A DNA stretch of 5,972 nucleotides from Pseudomonadota bacterium (GTDB lineage: Bacteria; Pseudomonadota; Gammaproteobacteria; Burkholderiales; Burkholderiaceae), in NCBI GenBank assembly GCA_029777935.1, contig JAKORH010000318.1, forward strand, positions 1 to 5,972, given 5' to 3'. Positions 1 through 4,521 of the stretch are shown in pieces. Under the pieces are notes generated by a model. It worked only from the letters and a program-made list of their open reading frames with translations. It searched no databases and had not been told where the DNA came from. The stretch's first letter is position 1; the number at the start of each line of letters is the position of its first letter. A program made the position numbers and the translations under genes.

Positions 1-575
1 TCGATGATCAGCACGCGGCAGTTGCGGATGTCGGCGGTCAGGAACTTGCCGTCGGAAAGCAGGTGCGAATCGTCCGGGTAATCGAGCAGCGCGCCGCCCG
101 CGCCGCGGTGATCGGGCACGCCGTAGGTCCACGTGACGGTGCGCGTGTCGTAATCGACGATGTGCAGGTCGTAGTTGTCCTCTTCGCTGACGGCGAGCTG
201 CTTGCCGTTCTCGGAGAAGTTCACGTCCTCGTTGCCGCGGTAGTAGGACAGGTCCGGCGACGGCATCTCCCATACGATGCGCTTGTCGGGCGCGATCTCG
301 ATCAGCCGGTTGTTGCGCCGGTCGGCGATGATGATCGGATACGGCAGCGGCTTGCCCCACGACGCGACCGGGCTCCTGCGATTGCCGGTGATGGGTGGGA
401 TCGGCGGCAGCGGTGCGCCGCTCGAGACAATGCCGGCGCCCCGCATGTCTGGCGTGACGGTGACGCGCTTGGCTGCGTGCTTCGGCGTCGCGGGATCGGC
501 CGCGGACGCGGCCGCGGAGATAAGGGCGAGCAGCGCAACGCAGACGGCGCGCGCTCCATTTGCATGAATGAACAC
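1..575 (-). CDS. Secreted beta-propeller-like protein (5' part, truncated by window edge)
   Basis: This frame stays open from a GTG at 575 to the left edge, giving 191 codons of a longer protein. Residues 10-26 form a Sec signal peptide (hydrophobic core VCVALLALIS, then an AAASAA cleavage region), so the product is probably periplasmic or exported. A Pro-rich linker (about 54-79) precedes blade-like segments. YPIIIADRRNNRLIEI (79-94) followed by IVWEMPSPD (100-108) and DLHIVDYDTRTVTWTYG (136-152) have the pattern of NHL, PQQ-like or arylsulfotransferase-type propeller repeats. I do not recognise a specific enzyme, and no catalytic residue can be assigned from this fragment. GTG575 is preferred because GAGG lies 7 nt upstream and it gives a normal-length signal peptide. 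An in-frame ATG pair at 611/608 would add 12 residues but has no clear ribosome binding site. The gene lies about 95 bp downstream of the di-haem cytochrome gene on the same strand and is probably co-transcribed with it. Confidence 0.7.
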   Translation of the reverse strand, partial: MFIHANGARAVCVALLALISAAASAADPATPKHAAKRVTVTPDMRGAGIVSSGAPLPPIPPITGNRRSPVASWGKPLPYPIIIADRRNNRLIEIAPDKRIVWEMPSPDLSYYRGNEDVNFSENGKQLAVSEEDNYDLHIVDYDTRTVTWTYGVPDHRGAGGALLDYPDDSHLLSDGKFLTADIRNCRVLII

Positions 576-636
576 TCGGTGGCCTCGCGGAGACGTCGAT
601 CGTCGCATCATCGACCGGCCACGCGCTGAAATCCGT

Positions 637-657
637 GGCGCAGATCAATTCTGCGCC
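637..657. other. Perfect intercistronic stem-loop
   Basis: GGCGCAGA (637-644) and TCTGCGCC (650-657) form a perfect 8-bp stem around a 5-nt loop, between the cytochrome stop codon and the start of the propeller gene. There is no U-tract after it on either strand, so it does not look like a full intrinsic terminator. An RNA-stabilising or processing hairpin, or a partial attenuator between the two genes, is more likely. The pairing is seen directly; the role is inferred. Confidence 0.45.
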
Positions 658-670
658 GGCATCGGCCGGG

Positions 671-1471
671 CTATTTCGCCTTGGCAGCTTCGGTCAACTG
701 CTTCAAGGTGAACGTATAGCTCGTTCGGTCGAGCGGCTTGTGACAGGCCAGGCATTCGGCCTGGTTCACGCCCGGTCGAGGCTGCCTGTCGGTGGCAAAG
801 AGCGCGTAGTTCCAGTCCTCGTTACGGAGCATGTCGGGGATGTCCTTGCCCCACCCCGCGGCGCGAGCCATCGCACTGTAACCGACCAGCTTCTCGGGCA
901 CGAAGAACCCGTCGGATCCCGTGATCGGCTTGCCGCCGGCATCGAGTTTCGCCGCGTAGACCTCGGCCAGGATGATCGCACCATCGGGCAGTGACTGGCC
1001 GTCGCGTGCGGCCTGCAGCGCGGCGCCGTTCGCGTAATAGTGCCGGACCTGGCGTGCGGCGGGGAAATTGATCGTGTGATAACGGGTGAAACTGTTCTTG
1101 TAGTCTTCAGGAAGGACGACATGGGTCTTCGCGATGTTCGGCAGCAGGTCCGACTTCGCCCCTGCGGCTGCGCCGGTCTGCGCGGCAAAGTAAGCGGCGA
1201 CGTCGGCGATATCCTCGTCGCTCAACTGGCCCGCGATCGCATTCATGATCGCGTTCTTGCGCGAGCCCTCCCGGAGCGCCTTCAGCTGCGCTTCGAGATA
1301 GCTAGACTTCTGCGCGGCGAGGTTCGGAATTGCATCGCTGACGCTGACGCCGCTGGCGCCGTGGCACGCCGAGCACACGTTCTGCACCTTCAACTTGCCG
1401 GCCTCGATGTTGGCCGCCTCTGCGGCCGAAACGAAGCCGATGATCACTGCCAGACCGCGAATCGCCTTCAT
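671..1471 (-). CDS. Di-haem cytochrome: c553-like domain fused to cytochrome P460 domain
   Basis: This is a 266-aa exported protein. Residues 1-20 are a Sec signal peptide (MKAIRGLAVIIGFVSAAEA). Residues 21-98 are a class I cytochrome c of the c553/c4 kind, with haem motif C33-S-A-C36-H37, a likely axial Met at 76 and the typical LSDEDIADVAAYFA helix. Residues 110-266 match the cytochrome P460 family: a YYANGAA and LPDGAIILAEVY core, then AGWGKDIPDMLRNEDWNYALF, and a C-terminal haem site C240-L-A-C243-H244. P460 proteins are periplasmic; characterised members oxidise hydroxylamine or bind NO, but many are uncharacterised. The haem-crosslinking Lys cannot be assigned by eye. The start at 1471 has AGGGAG about 8 nt upstream and begins the signal peptide. 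An upstream in-frame ATG at 1597 would add an Arg-rich, non-secretory leader and is rejected. The propeller gene lies downstream on the same strand. NO or hydroxylamine chemistry is an inference only. Confidence 0.88.
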   Translation of the reverse strand: MKAIRGLAVIIGFVSAAEAANIEAGKLKVQNVCSACHGASGVSVSDAIPNLAAQKSSYLEAQLKALREGSRKNAIMNAIAGQLSDEDIADVAAYFAAQTGAAAGAKSDLLPNIAKTHVVLPEDYKNSFTRYHTINFPAARQVRHYYANGAALQAARDGQSLPDGAIILAEVYAAKLDAGGKPITGSDGFFVPEKLVGYSAMARAAGWGKDIPDMLRNEDWNYALFATDRQPRPGVNQAECLACHKPLDRTSYTFTLKQLTEAAKAK

Positions 1472-1649
1472 CAGCGTTCTCCCTGGGCTGCGGCCTGCAA
1501 CGGTCGGACCAGTCGCGCTTCCTTGCCTCCGGAGCGGGAACGCCCGTTGCCGGCGCGGCAGATCATGCGCGCGTCGGCTGACGCGACGGAATCGCATATG
1601 AACGGCACGTGAGCCGGCGCCGCTGGCAGGCGATCGACGCGGCCGCGAT
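1472..1649. other. Intergenic spacer upstream of the cytochrome gene
   Basis: This 178-bp gap separates the rrf2-type gene from the cytochrome gene, both leftward. It holds the cytochrome ribosome binding site (AGGGAG on the minus strand) and a perfect 6-bp stem with a 4-nt loop at 1570-1585 (CGCGTC / GACGCG). The stem has no following U-run, so it is a weak terminator candidate for the regulator gene. I could not find a convincing promoter or FNR-type box, although the gap is long enough for the cytochrome gene to have its own promoter. Confidence 0.4.
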
Positions 1650-2096
1650 TCAGGCCGGTTCGCGCGCCGTGTGGTCGCCGGCTTTCGTCACCGGCCGCTC
1701 GACCAGCCGCAGCATCGTCGCCAAGGTGATCGAACTGAACGTCGCCCTGGCGAGTTCGTCGATCTCCGACAGCACCGCGTTCAGTGCGCCCTCGACCGCA
1801 GCCGCCTGCGTGCCGCCGTTGCGAGCGGACAAGGTGGGGCTCAGGTCCTCGAAGTGCTGGATCACGTCCATCAGCGTCACGCGCTTCGGATTGGCGGCGA
1901 AGCGGTAGCCGCCGCCGACTCCGCGAACCGATTCGAGCAGCCCGACGCGCGCCAGTTCCGCCAGCACCTTGGCCAGGTGATGCGCGGACACGCCGTATTT
2001 CTCCGCGATCTCGGAAGCGGGAATGTGGCGCGACGGGTCGCGCGCGAACTCGAGCACGCTGAACAGCGCCAGCGACGTGTTGGTCTGCAGCTTCAT
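1650..2096 (-). CDS. Rrf2-family transcriptional regulator lacking cysteines
   Basis: This 148-aa protein has the Rrf2 winged-helix layout: an N-terminal helix starting MKLQTNTSLALFSVLEFA, a helix-turn-helix at about 27-52 (ASEIAEKYGVSAHHLAKVLAEL), and the family wing RGVGGGYRFA (58-67) followed by the ITLxDVI-like VTLMDVIQHFE. IscR, NsrR and RsrR ligate an Fe-S cluster through cysteines after residue about 85. This protein has no cysteine at all, and the equivalent stretch (84-105) is Ser/Ala/Gly-rich, so it cannot sense through a Cys-ligated cluster. The start at 2096 overlaps the stop of the GNAT gene by 4 bp (ATGA) with only a weak ribosome binding site, so translation is probably coupled. 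Its targets are unknown. The divergent region at 2576-2750 is the natural candidate, but that is inference. Confidence 0.88.
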   Translation of the reverse strand: MKLQTNTSLALFSVLEFARDPSRHIPASEIAEKYGVSAHHLAKVLAELARVGLLESVRGVGGGYRFAANPKRVTLMDVIQHFEDLSPTLSARNGGTQAAAVEGALNAVLSEIDELARATFSSITLATMLRLVERPVTKAGDHTAREPA

Positions 2097-2575
2097 GCGT
2101 CCAGGTCCATCTCGAGCGGGATCAGCGAGCCGGCCATCATGCCGTGGCTGCGAAAGAACGACAGGATCAGCGTGTTGTCGCGCGCCAGCATGGTGCGCAT
2201 CTTGCGCACGCCGGCGCGGCGGAACGTCGCCGCCAGCGCCTGCACGAGCCGCGTGCCGATTCCGCCCTCGCGCGCGTGCGGGTCGACACTGAGCGCGAAC
2301 ACCCACCCGCACGGCGGCGAGCCGAATTCCCAGTCGCGCACCTCGCCGATCACGTAGCCGACCACGTGCCGGTCGGCGACCGCGACTAGGAACTGGCGCT
2401 GCTGCTCGCCGCCGCTGCCATAGCGGCGCAGCACCGTGCGCCAGTAGGCCGGCTTCTCGATGCCGGTCACCTGAGCGTCGATCGTGATCACCTGCTCGAG
2501 GTCGCCGCGTCGCACCGGGCGGACTACCACGCCGCCGGGCGCGTCCGGGGATCTGCGGGCTGCTGTCCTGGCCAC
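2093..2575 (-). CDS. GNAT-family N-acetyltransferase
   Basis: This 160-aa protein fits a single GNAT domain. VVVRPVRRGDLEQVITID (16-33) is the usual first strand and helix. ADRHVVGYVIGEVRDWEF (67-84) is the central strand pair. VFALSVDPHAREGGIGTRL (92-110) contains the acetyl-CoA pyrophosphate-binding motif A (R102-E-G-G-I-G107). ARDNTLILSFFRSHGM (131-146) is motif B with the typical N-x-x-x-x-x-F-F-x-x-x-G pattern. The substrate (small molecule, peptide or protein lysine/N-terminus) cannot be told. The GTG at 2575 is chosen because homology begins about residue 16 and a likely promoter gives a short leader of about 21 nt. A second GTG at 2530 would be the alternative. The open frame continues upstream, but there it is antisense to the Fe-S subunit gene. 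The gene ends with a 4-bp overlap into the Rrf2 gene, so the two form a unit. Confidence 0.85.
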   Translation of the reverse strand: MARTAARRSPDAPGGVVVRPVRRGDLEQVITIDAQVTGIEKPAYWRTVLRRYGSGGEQQRQFLVAVADRHVVGYVIGEVRDWEFGSPPCGWVFALSVDPHAREGGIGTRLVQALAATFRRAGVRKMRTMLARDNTLILSFFRSHGMMAGSLIPLEMDLDA

Positions 2576-2590
2576 CGTCGTCCGAAAAGG

Positions 2591-2604
2591 ATGAACTAGA
2601 TCAA
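2591..2604. promoter_or_regulatory. CRP/FNR-type binding site (box 1)
   Basis: ATGAACTAGATCAA matches the FNR/Anr/Dnr consensus TTGAT-N4-ATCAA at 8 of 10 defined positions, with a perfect right half. It lies in an AT-rich island within GC-rich DNA. Its centre (2597.5) is 29.5 bp before the first base of a candidate plus-strand -10, CAGAAT (2627-2632). That is the class II (-41.5) geometry for the rightward operon. The site is a by-eye match and no binding is shown. Confidence 0.5.
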
Positions 2605-2609
2605 ATGTA
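2604..2609 (-). promoter_or_regulatory. Candidate -10 of the leftward GNAT-rrf2 promoter
   Basis: On the minus strand this reads TACATT (4 of 6 matches to TATAAT), with no recognisable -35, as expected for an activator-dependent promoter. Transcription would begin near 2596-2597, giving a leader of about 21 nt before the GTG at 2575. Box 2 would then be centred about -40.5 to -41.5. Box 1 overlaps the start site and could repress this direction. Confidence 0.35.
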
Positions 2610-2626
2610 AACCGGCATTTCGGTAC

Positions 2627-2632
2627 CAGAAT
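2627..2632 (+). promoter_or_regulatory. Candidate -10 of the rightward Fe-S/NrfD/hcr promoter
   Basis: CAGAAT matches TATAAT at 4 of 6 positions and sits exactly where box 1 would serve as a class II activator site, with transcription starting near 2639. There is no good -35. A second AT-rich hexamer, TTTAAT (2636-2641, 5 of 6 matches), is an alternative, but it would place box 1 near -50. Confidence 0.35.
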
Positions 2633-2644
2633 GATTTTAATCAG
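2631..2644. promoter_or_regulatory. CRP/FNR-type binding site (box 2)
   Basis: ATGATTTTAATCAG contains a perfect TGAT-N4-ATCA core and matches the FNR consensus at 8 of 10 positions, missing only the two outermost bases. The inner 12 bases are a perfect dyad (TGATT-TT-AATCA). Its centre (2637.5) is 40 bp from that of box 1. It lies about -41 from the candidate leftward start site and overlaps the candidate rightward start site. Confidence 0.5.
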
Positions 2645-2687
2645 GCGCGCGGCCGGTCGCGGCCGCCGCCACCAGGAGACGAATCCC

Positions 2688-2732
2688 GTGAATCCTTCAC
2701 CGCAGCGCGGCGTTGCGACGCACGCGGCCTGA
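2688..2732 (+). CDS. Possible 14-codon leader ORF
   Basis: A GTG-started ORF encodes MNPSPQRGVATHAA and stops at TGA 2730-2732, 18 nt before the Fe-S subunit start. It has a better Shine-Dalgarno sequence than the next gene: AGGAG at 2674-2678, 9 nt upstream. The AAGG at 2737-2740 that could serve the Fe-S gene lies just beyond its stop, so the arrangement suits translational coupling. Alternatively it is the start of a lost upstream subunit gene, or chance. The peptide resembles no family I know and has no run of a regulatory amino acid. Confidence 0.3.
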   Translation: MNPSPQRGVATHAA

Positions 2733-2750
2733 ACGCAAGGCAGCAGCAAG

Positions 2751-3473
2751 ATGACCCGCTGGGCGATGATCGCCGACCTGCGCCGTTGCGTCGGCTGCCA
2801 GACCTGCACCGCGGCGTGCAAGGTCACCAACGCGACGCCGCCGGGCGTGCAGTGGCGGCGCGTGCTGGACATGGAGTTCGGCACGTATCCGAGCGTGCAG
2901 CGCGTGTTCGTGCCGGTGAGCTGCCAGCACTGCGACGATCCGCCGTGCATGGAGGTATGCCCGACCACCGCGACAAAGAAACGCGCCGACGGCATCGTCA
3001 CGATCGACTACGACCTGTGCATCGGCTGCGCGTACTGCGCGGTCGCCTGCCCGTACCAGCAGCGCTACAAGACGAGCCGCGCCACGTTCGCCTACGGCGA
3101 GGCGATCGAAAGCGAGGCGCAGCGCTTCGACGAAGCCAAGCTCGCGGTCGCCACCAAGTGCACGTTCTGCGTCGATCGCATCGACGCCGGGCTGGCGCGC
3201 GGGCTGAAACCCGGCGTCGATCCCGACGCCACGCCGGCGTGCGTGAATTCGTGCATCACGCAGGCGCTCGCGTTCGGCGACCTCGACGATCCGGCGAGCA
3301 ACGTGTCGAAGCTGCTGGCGGAGAACCGGCACTTCCGCATGCACGAGGAACTGGGCACCGGGCCGGGCATGTTCTACCTGTGGGACCGGGAAGCCGTCGA
3401 CCGATCCCAATCCCTTCCCCCTGCCATCGAAAGACAGGAGAAGAGCACGGCGCAGCACGAGGACGTGGCATGA
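2751..3473 (+). CDS. Four-[4Fe-4S] ferredoxin-type electron transfer subunit (DmsB/PhsB/PadC-like)
   Basis: This 240-aa protein has sixteen cysteines in four groups: C13-x2-C16-x2-C19-x3-C23; C58-x2-C61-x4-C66-x3-C70; C90-x2-C93-x2-C96-x3-C100; and C137-x2-C140-x23-C164-x3-C168. This is the four-cubane pattern of the B subunits of membrane molybdopterin oxidoreductases (DmsB, PhsB, TtrB, NrfC), which carry electrons between a catalytic subunit and a quinone-linked anchor. The opening MTRWAMIADLRRCVGCQTC has no Tat or Sec signal, so the protein is cytoplasmic or exported only with a partner. The subtype resembles the phenylacetyl-CoA:acceptor oxidoreductase Fe-S subunit, recalled from family knowledge and held loosely. 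The start has AAGG about 10 nt upstream. The tail after residue 215 is polar and probably unstructured. The next gene is its membrane anchor. No catalytic subunit gene lies upstream, which is unusual. Confidence 0.93.
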   Translation: MTRWAMIADLRRCVGCQTCTAACKVTNATPPGVQWRRVLDMEFGTYPSVQRVFVPVSCQHCDDPPCMEVCPTTATKKRADGIVTIDYDLCIGCAYCAVACPYQQRYKTSRATFAYGEAIESEAQRFDEAKLAVATKCTFCVDRIDAGLARGLKPGVDPDATPACVNSCITQALAFGDLDDPASNVSKLLAENRHFRMHEELGTGPGMFYLWDREAVDRSQSLPPAIERQEKSTAQHEDVA

Positions 3474-3502
3474 AGGACGTGGCATGAAGGACGAGGCATG
3501 AC
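3461..3502 (+). repeat. Three tandem copies of a 14-bp unit at the Fe-S/anchor gene junction
   Basis: The unit GGACGTGGCATGAA occurs at 3461-3474 and 3475-3488, and as GGACGAGGCATGAC at 3489-3502. Each copy contains a Shine-Dalgarno-like GGACG and an ATGA stop-start overlap. The Fe-S gene stops in copy 1 (TGA 3471-3473) and the anchor gene starts in copy 3 (ATG 3498). Copies 1 and 2 also begin two five-codon ORFs, MKDVA (3470-3487) and MKDEA (3484-3501), each overlapping the next start by 4 bp. The pattern suggests an ancestral ATGA overlap that was tandemly duplicated twice. Confidence 0.85.
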
Positions 3503-4340
3503 CTACGGTCCGCGACCCTGGCAGCAGACGCAATGGGACTGGCGCGCGGCCGGCAACTTCATGTGCGGCGGCGCGGGCAGCGGGCTCATCGTGTTCACCG
3601 CGCTGTCGGGCGCGCGCGGCCATGAACTCGCGGTGCTGCTGCTCGCGGGGCTGGCGCTGGTCGGCCTCGGGCTCACCTGCGTGTGGCTGGAGATCGGCCG
3701 GCCGCTGCGTGCTGTCAACGTGTTCTTCAATCCGCGCACGTCGTGGATGTCGCGCGAGGCGATCGCCGCCACGCTGCTGCTGCCGGTCGGGCTGGCGGCT
3801 GCCTTCGTGGCGCCGCAGCTCGCGTGGGTCGCCGCCGCGCTCGCGCTCGCGTTCGTCTACTGCCAGAGCCGCATGCTGCAGGCCGCGAAGGGCATTGCTG
3901 CGTGGCGCGAGCCGAGGCTCGTGCCGCTGCTGGTGGCCACCGGCCTGACCGAGGGCGCGGGGCTGTTCTGGCTCGGTGCGCCGTGGCACGGGCGCGGCAC
4001 GCTCGCGCTGCTGCTGCTGTTTGCCGCGCTCCTGATCGTGCGCCTGCTGCTGTGGCGCGCGTGGCGGCAGCGGCTCGCCGCCCACGCTGCCGCGCGTGCG
4101 CTGGCCTCGATCGATGCCGCGGGCAGATCGCTGCTGCTCGCCGGCACGCTGGTTCCGCTGGTTGCGATCGCGGTGGCGGGGGTCGGGCAGTTCGGCGCGC
4201 CCGCCACCGCGATTGCCGCCGCTGCGGGCCTGCTGGCCGCGCTCGGAGGAAGCTGGTTCAAGTTCACGCTCATCACGCGCGGCGGCTTCAACCAGGGCTT
4301 CTCGCTGCCGCGCCTGCCGATCCGCGGCGCGCGGCGGTGA
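3498..4340 (+). CDS. NrfD/DmsC-type membrane anchor subunit (PadD-like)
   Basis: This 280-aa integral membrane protein has about eight hydrophobic helices (roughly 18-37, 43-63, 86-104, 108-123, 141-158, 168-186, 210-229 and 236-257). Helix 1 carries a Gly-rich GGAGSGLIVF segment and is preceded by PWQQTQWDWRAAGNF. The loop NPRTSWMSREAI (78-89) is the signature loop of DmsC/NrfD anchors. Such proteins bind quinone/quinol and exchange electrons with the four-cluster Fe-S subunit encoded just upstream. The N-terminal wording recalls proteins annotated as phenylacetyl-CoA:acceptor oxidoreductase anchor, but I cannot confirm that without a search. The ATG at 3498 lies in the third copy of the 14-bp repeat, with AAGGACGAGG before it. 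The protein is predicted to sit in the cytoplasmic membrane; its exact redox partner is unknown. Confidence 0.9.
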   Translation: MTYGPRPWQQTQWDWRAAGNFMCGGAGSGLIVFTALSGARGHELAVLLLAGLALVGLGLTCVWLEIGRPLRAVNVFFNPRTSWMSREAIAATLLLPVGLAAAFVAPQLAWVAAALALAFVYCQSRMLQAAKGIAAWREPRLVPLLVATGLTEGAGLFWLGAPWHGRGTLALLLLFAALLIVRLLLWRAWRQRLAAHAAARALASIDAAGRSLLLAGTLVPLVAIAVAGVGQFGAPATAIAAAAGLLAALGGSWFKFTLITRGGFNQGFSLPRLPIRGARR

Positions 4341-4358
4341 ATTAGATGAGACCGCTTT

Positions 4359-4505
4359 CCCTCACCCTCGGTCCCTCTCCCGGAGGGGCGGAGGCGGGGT
4401 TTCGCGAAGCGCGAGCTTCGCGCCGCCGCAGCGACGCGCGCCTGCAAGCGCGCGGCTCCCGGGCTTTCTTCCCTCTTCCCTTGGGAGAGGGATCGAGGGT
4501 GAGGG
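4359..4505. repeat. 147-bp inverted-repeat element, dispersed intergenic repeat type
   Basis: The arms at 4359-4381 (CCCTCACCCTCGG then TCCCTCTCCC) and 4483-4505 are inverted repeats pairing at 22 of 23 positions. Between them lie a perfect 8-bp hairpin (CGCGAAGC, loop GCGA, GCTTCGCG; 4403-4422) and a second 6-bp hairpin (GCGCGC, 4436-4441 with 4448-4453). Arms of this CCCTCACCC...CCTCTCCC kind are familiar as dispersed, non-coding intergenic repeats in high-GC Proteobacteria; they often yield spurious translations such as LTLDPSPKGRG, and that string is present on the minus strand here. It has no transposase and looks like a MITE-like or REP-like element. It fills most of the 181-bp gap between the anchor gene and hcrC, and its right end abuts the hcrC ribosome binding region. 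Confidence 0.8.
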
Positions 4506-4521
4506 CGAGAGATTCGCAGAC

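Noticed and set aside
63..629. Plus-strand open frame of 188 codons
   Set aside because: It is antisense to the propeller gene, which has a signal peptide and repeat-like segments. This frame gives a low-complexity Arg/Val/Asp-rich product typical of GC-rich shadow frames.
1570..1585. Stem-loop as a terminator for the rrf2-type gene
   Set aside because: A 6-bp GC stem with a 4-nt loop is expected by chance in such GC-rich DNA, and no U-tract follows on either strand.
1472..1597. Upstream extension of the cytochrome to an ATG at 1597
   Set aside because: It would put 42 Arg-rich residues before an evident signal peptide, which would block export. A good ribosome binding site precedes the ATG at 1471.
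2576..3001. Upstream extension of the GNAT protein to an ATG at 3001
   Set aside because: The extra 142 residues are antisense to the Fe-S subunit and the promoter region and show no domain. The GNAT fold begins after the GTG at 2575.
2697..4085. Minus-strand open frame of 462 codons
   Set aside because: It lies opposite the clearly coding Fe-S and NrfD genes. Its product is rich in Arg, His, Gln and Ala with no domain, as expected from an antisense frame in high-GC DNA.
4359..4505. Inverted-repeat element as a CRISPR or insertion sequence
   Set aside because: There are only two arms, inverted rather than direct, with no spacers and no transposase frame. It fits a non-autonomous dispersed repeat.
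4096..4521. Upstream extension of hcrC to 4096, suggesting a fusion
   Set aside because: The extension overlaps the NrfD gene in another frame and then translates the non-coding inverted-repeat element. Homology to small subunits starts at the ATG at 4522.
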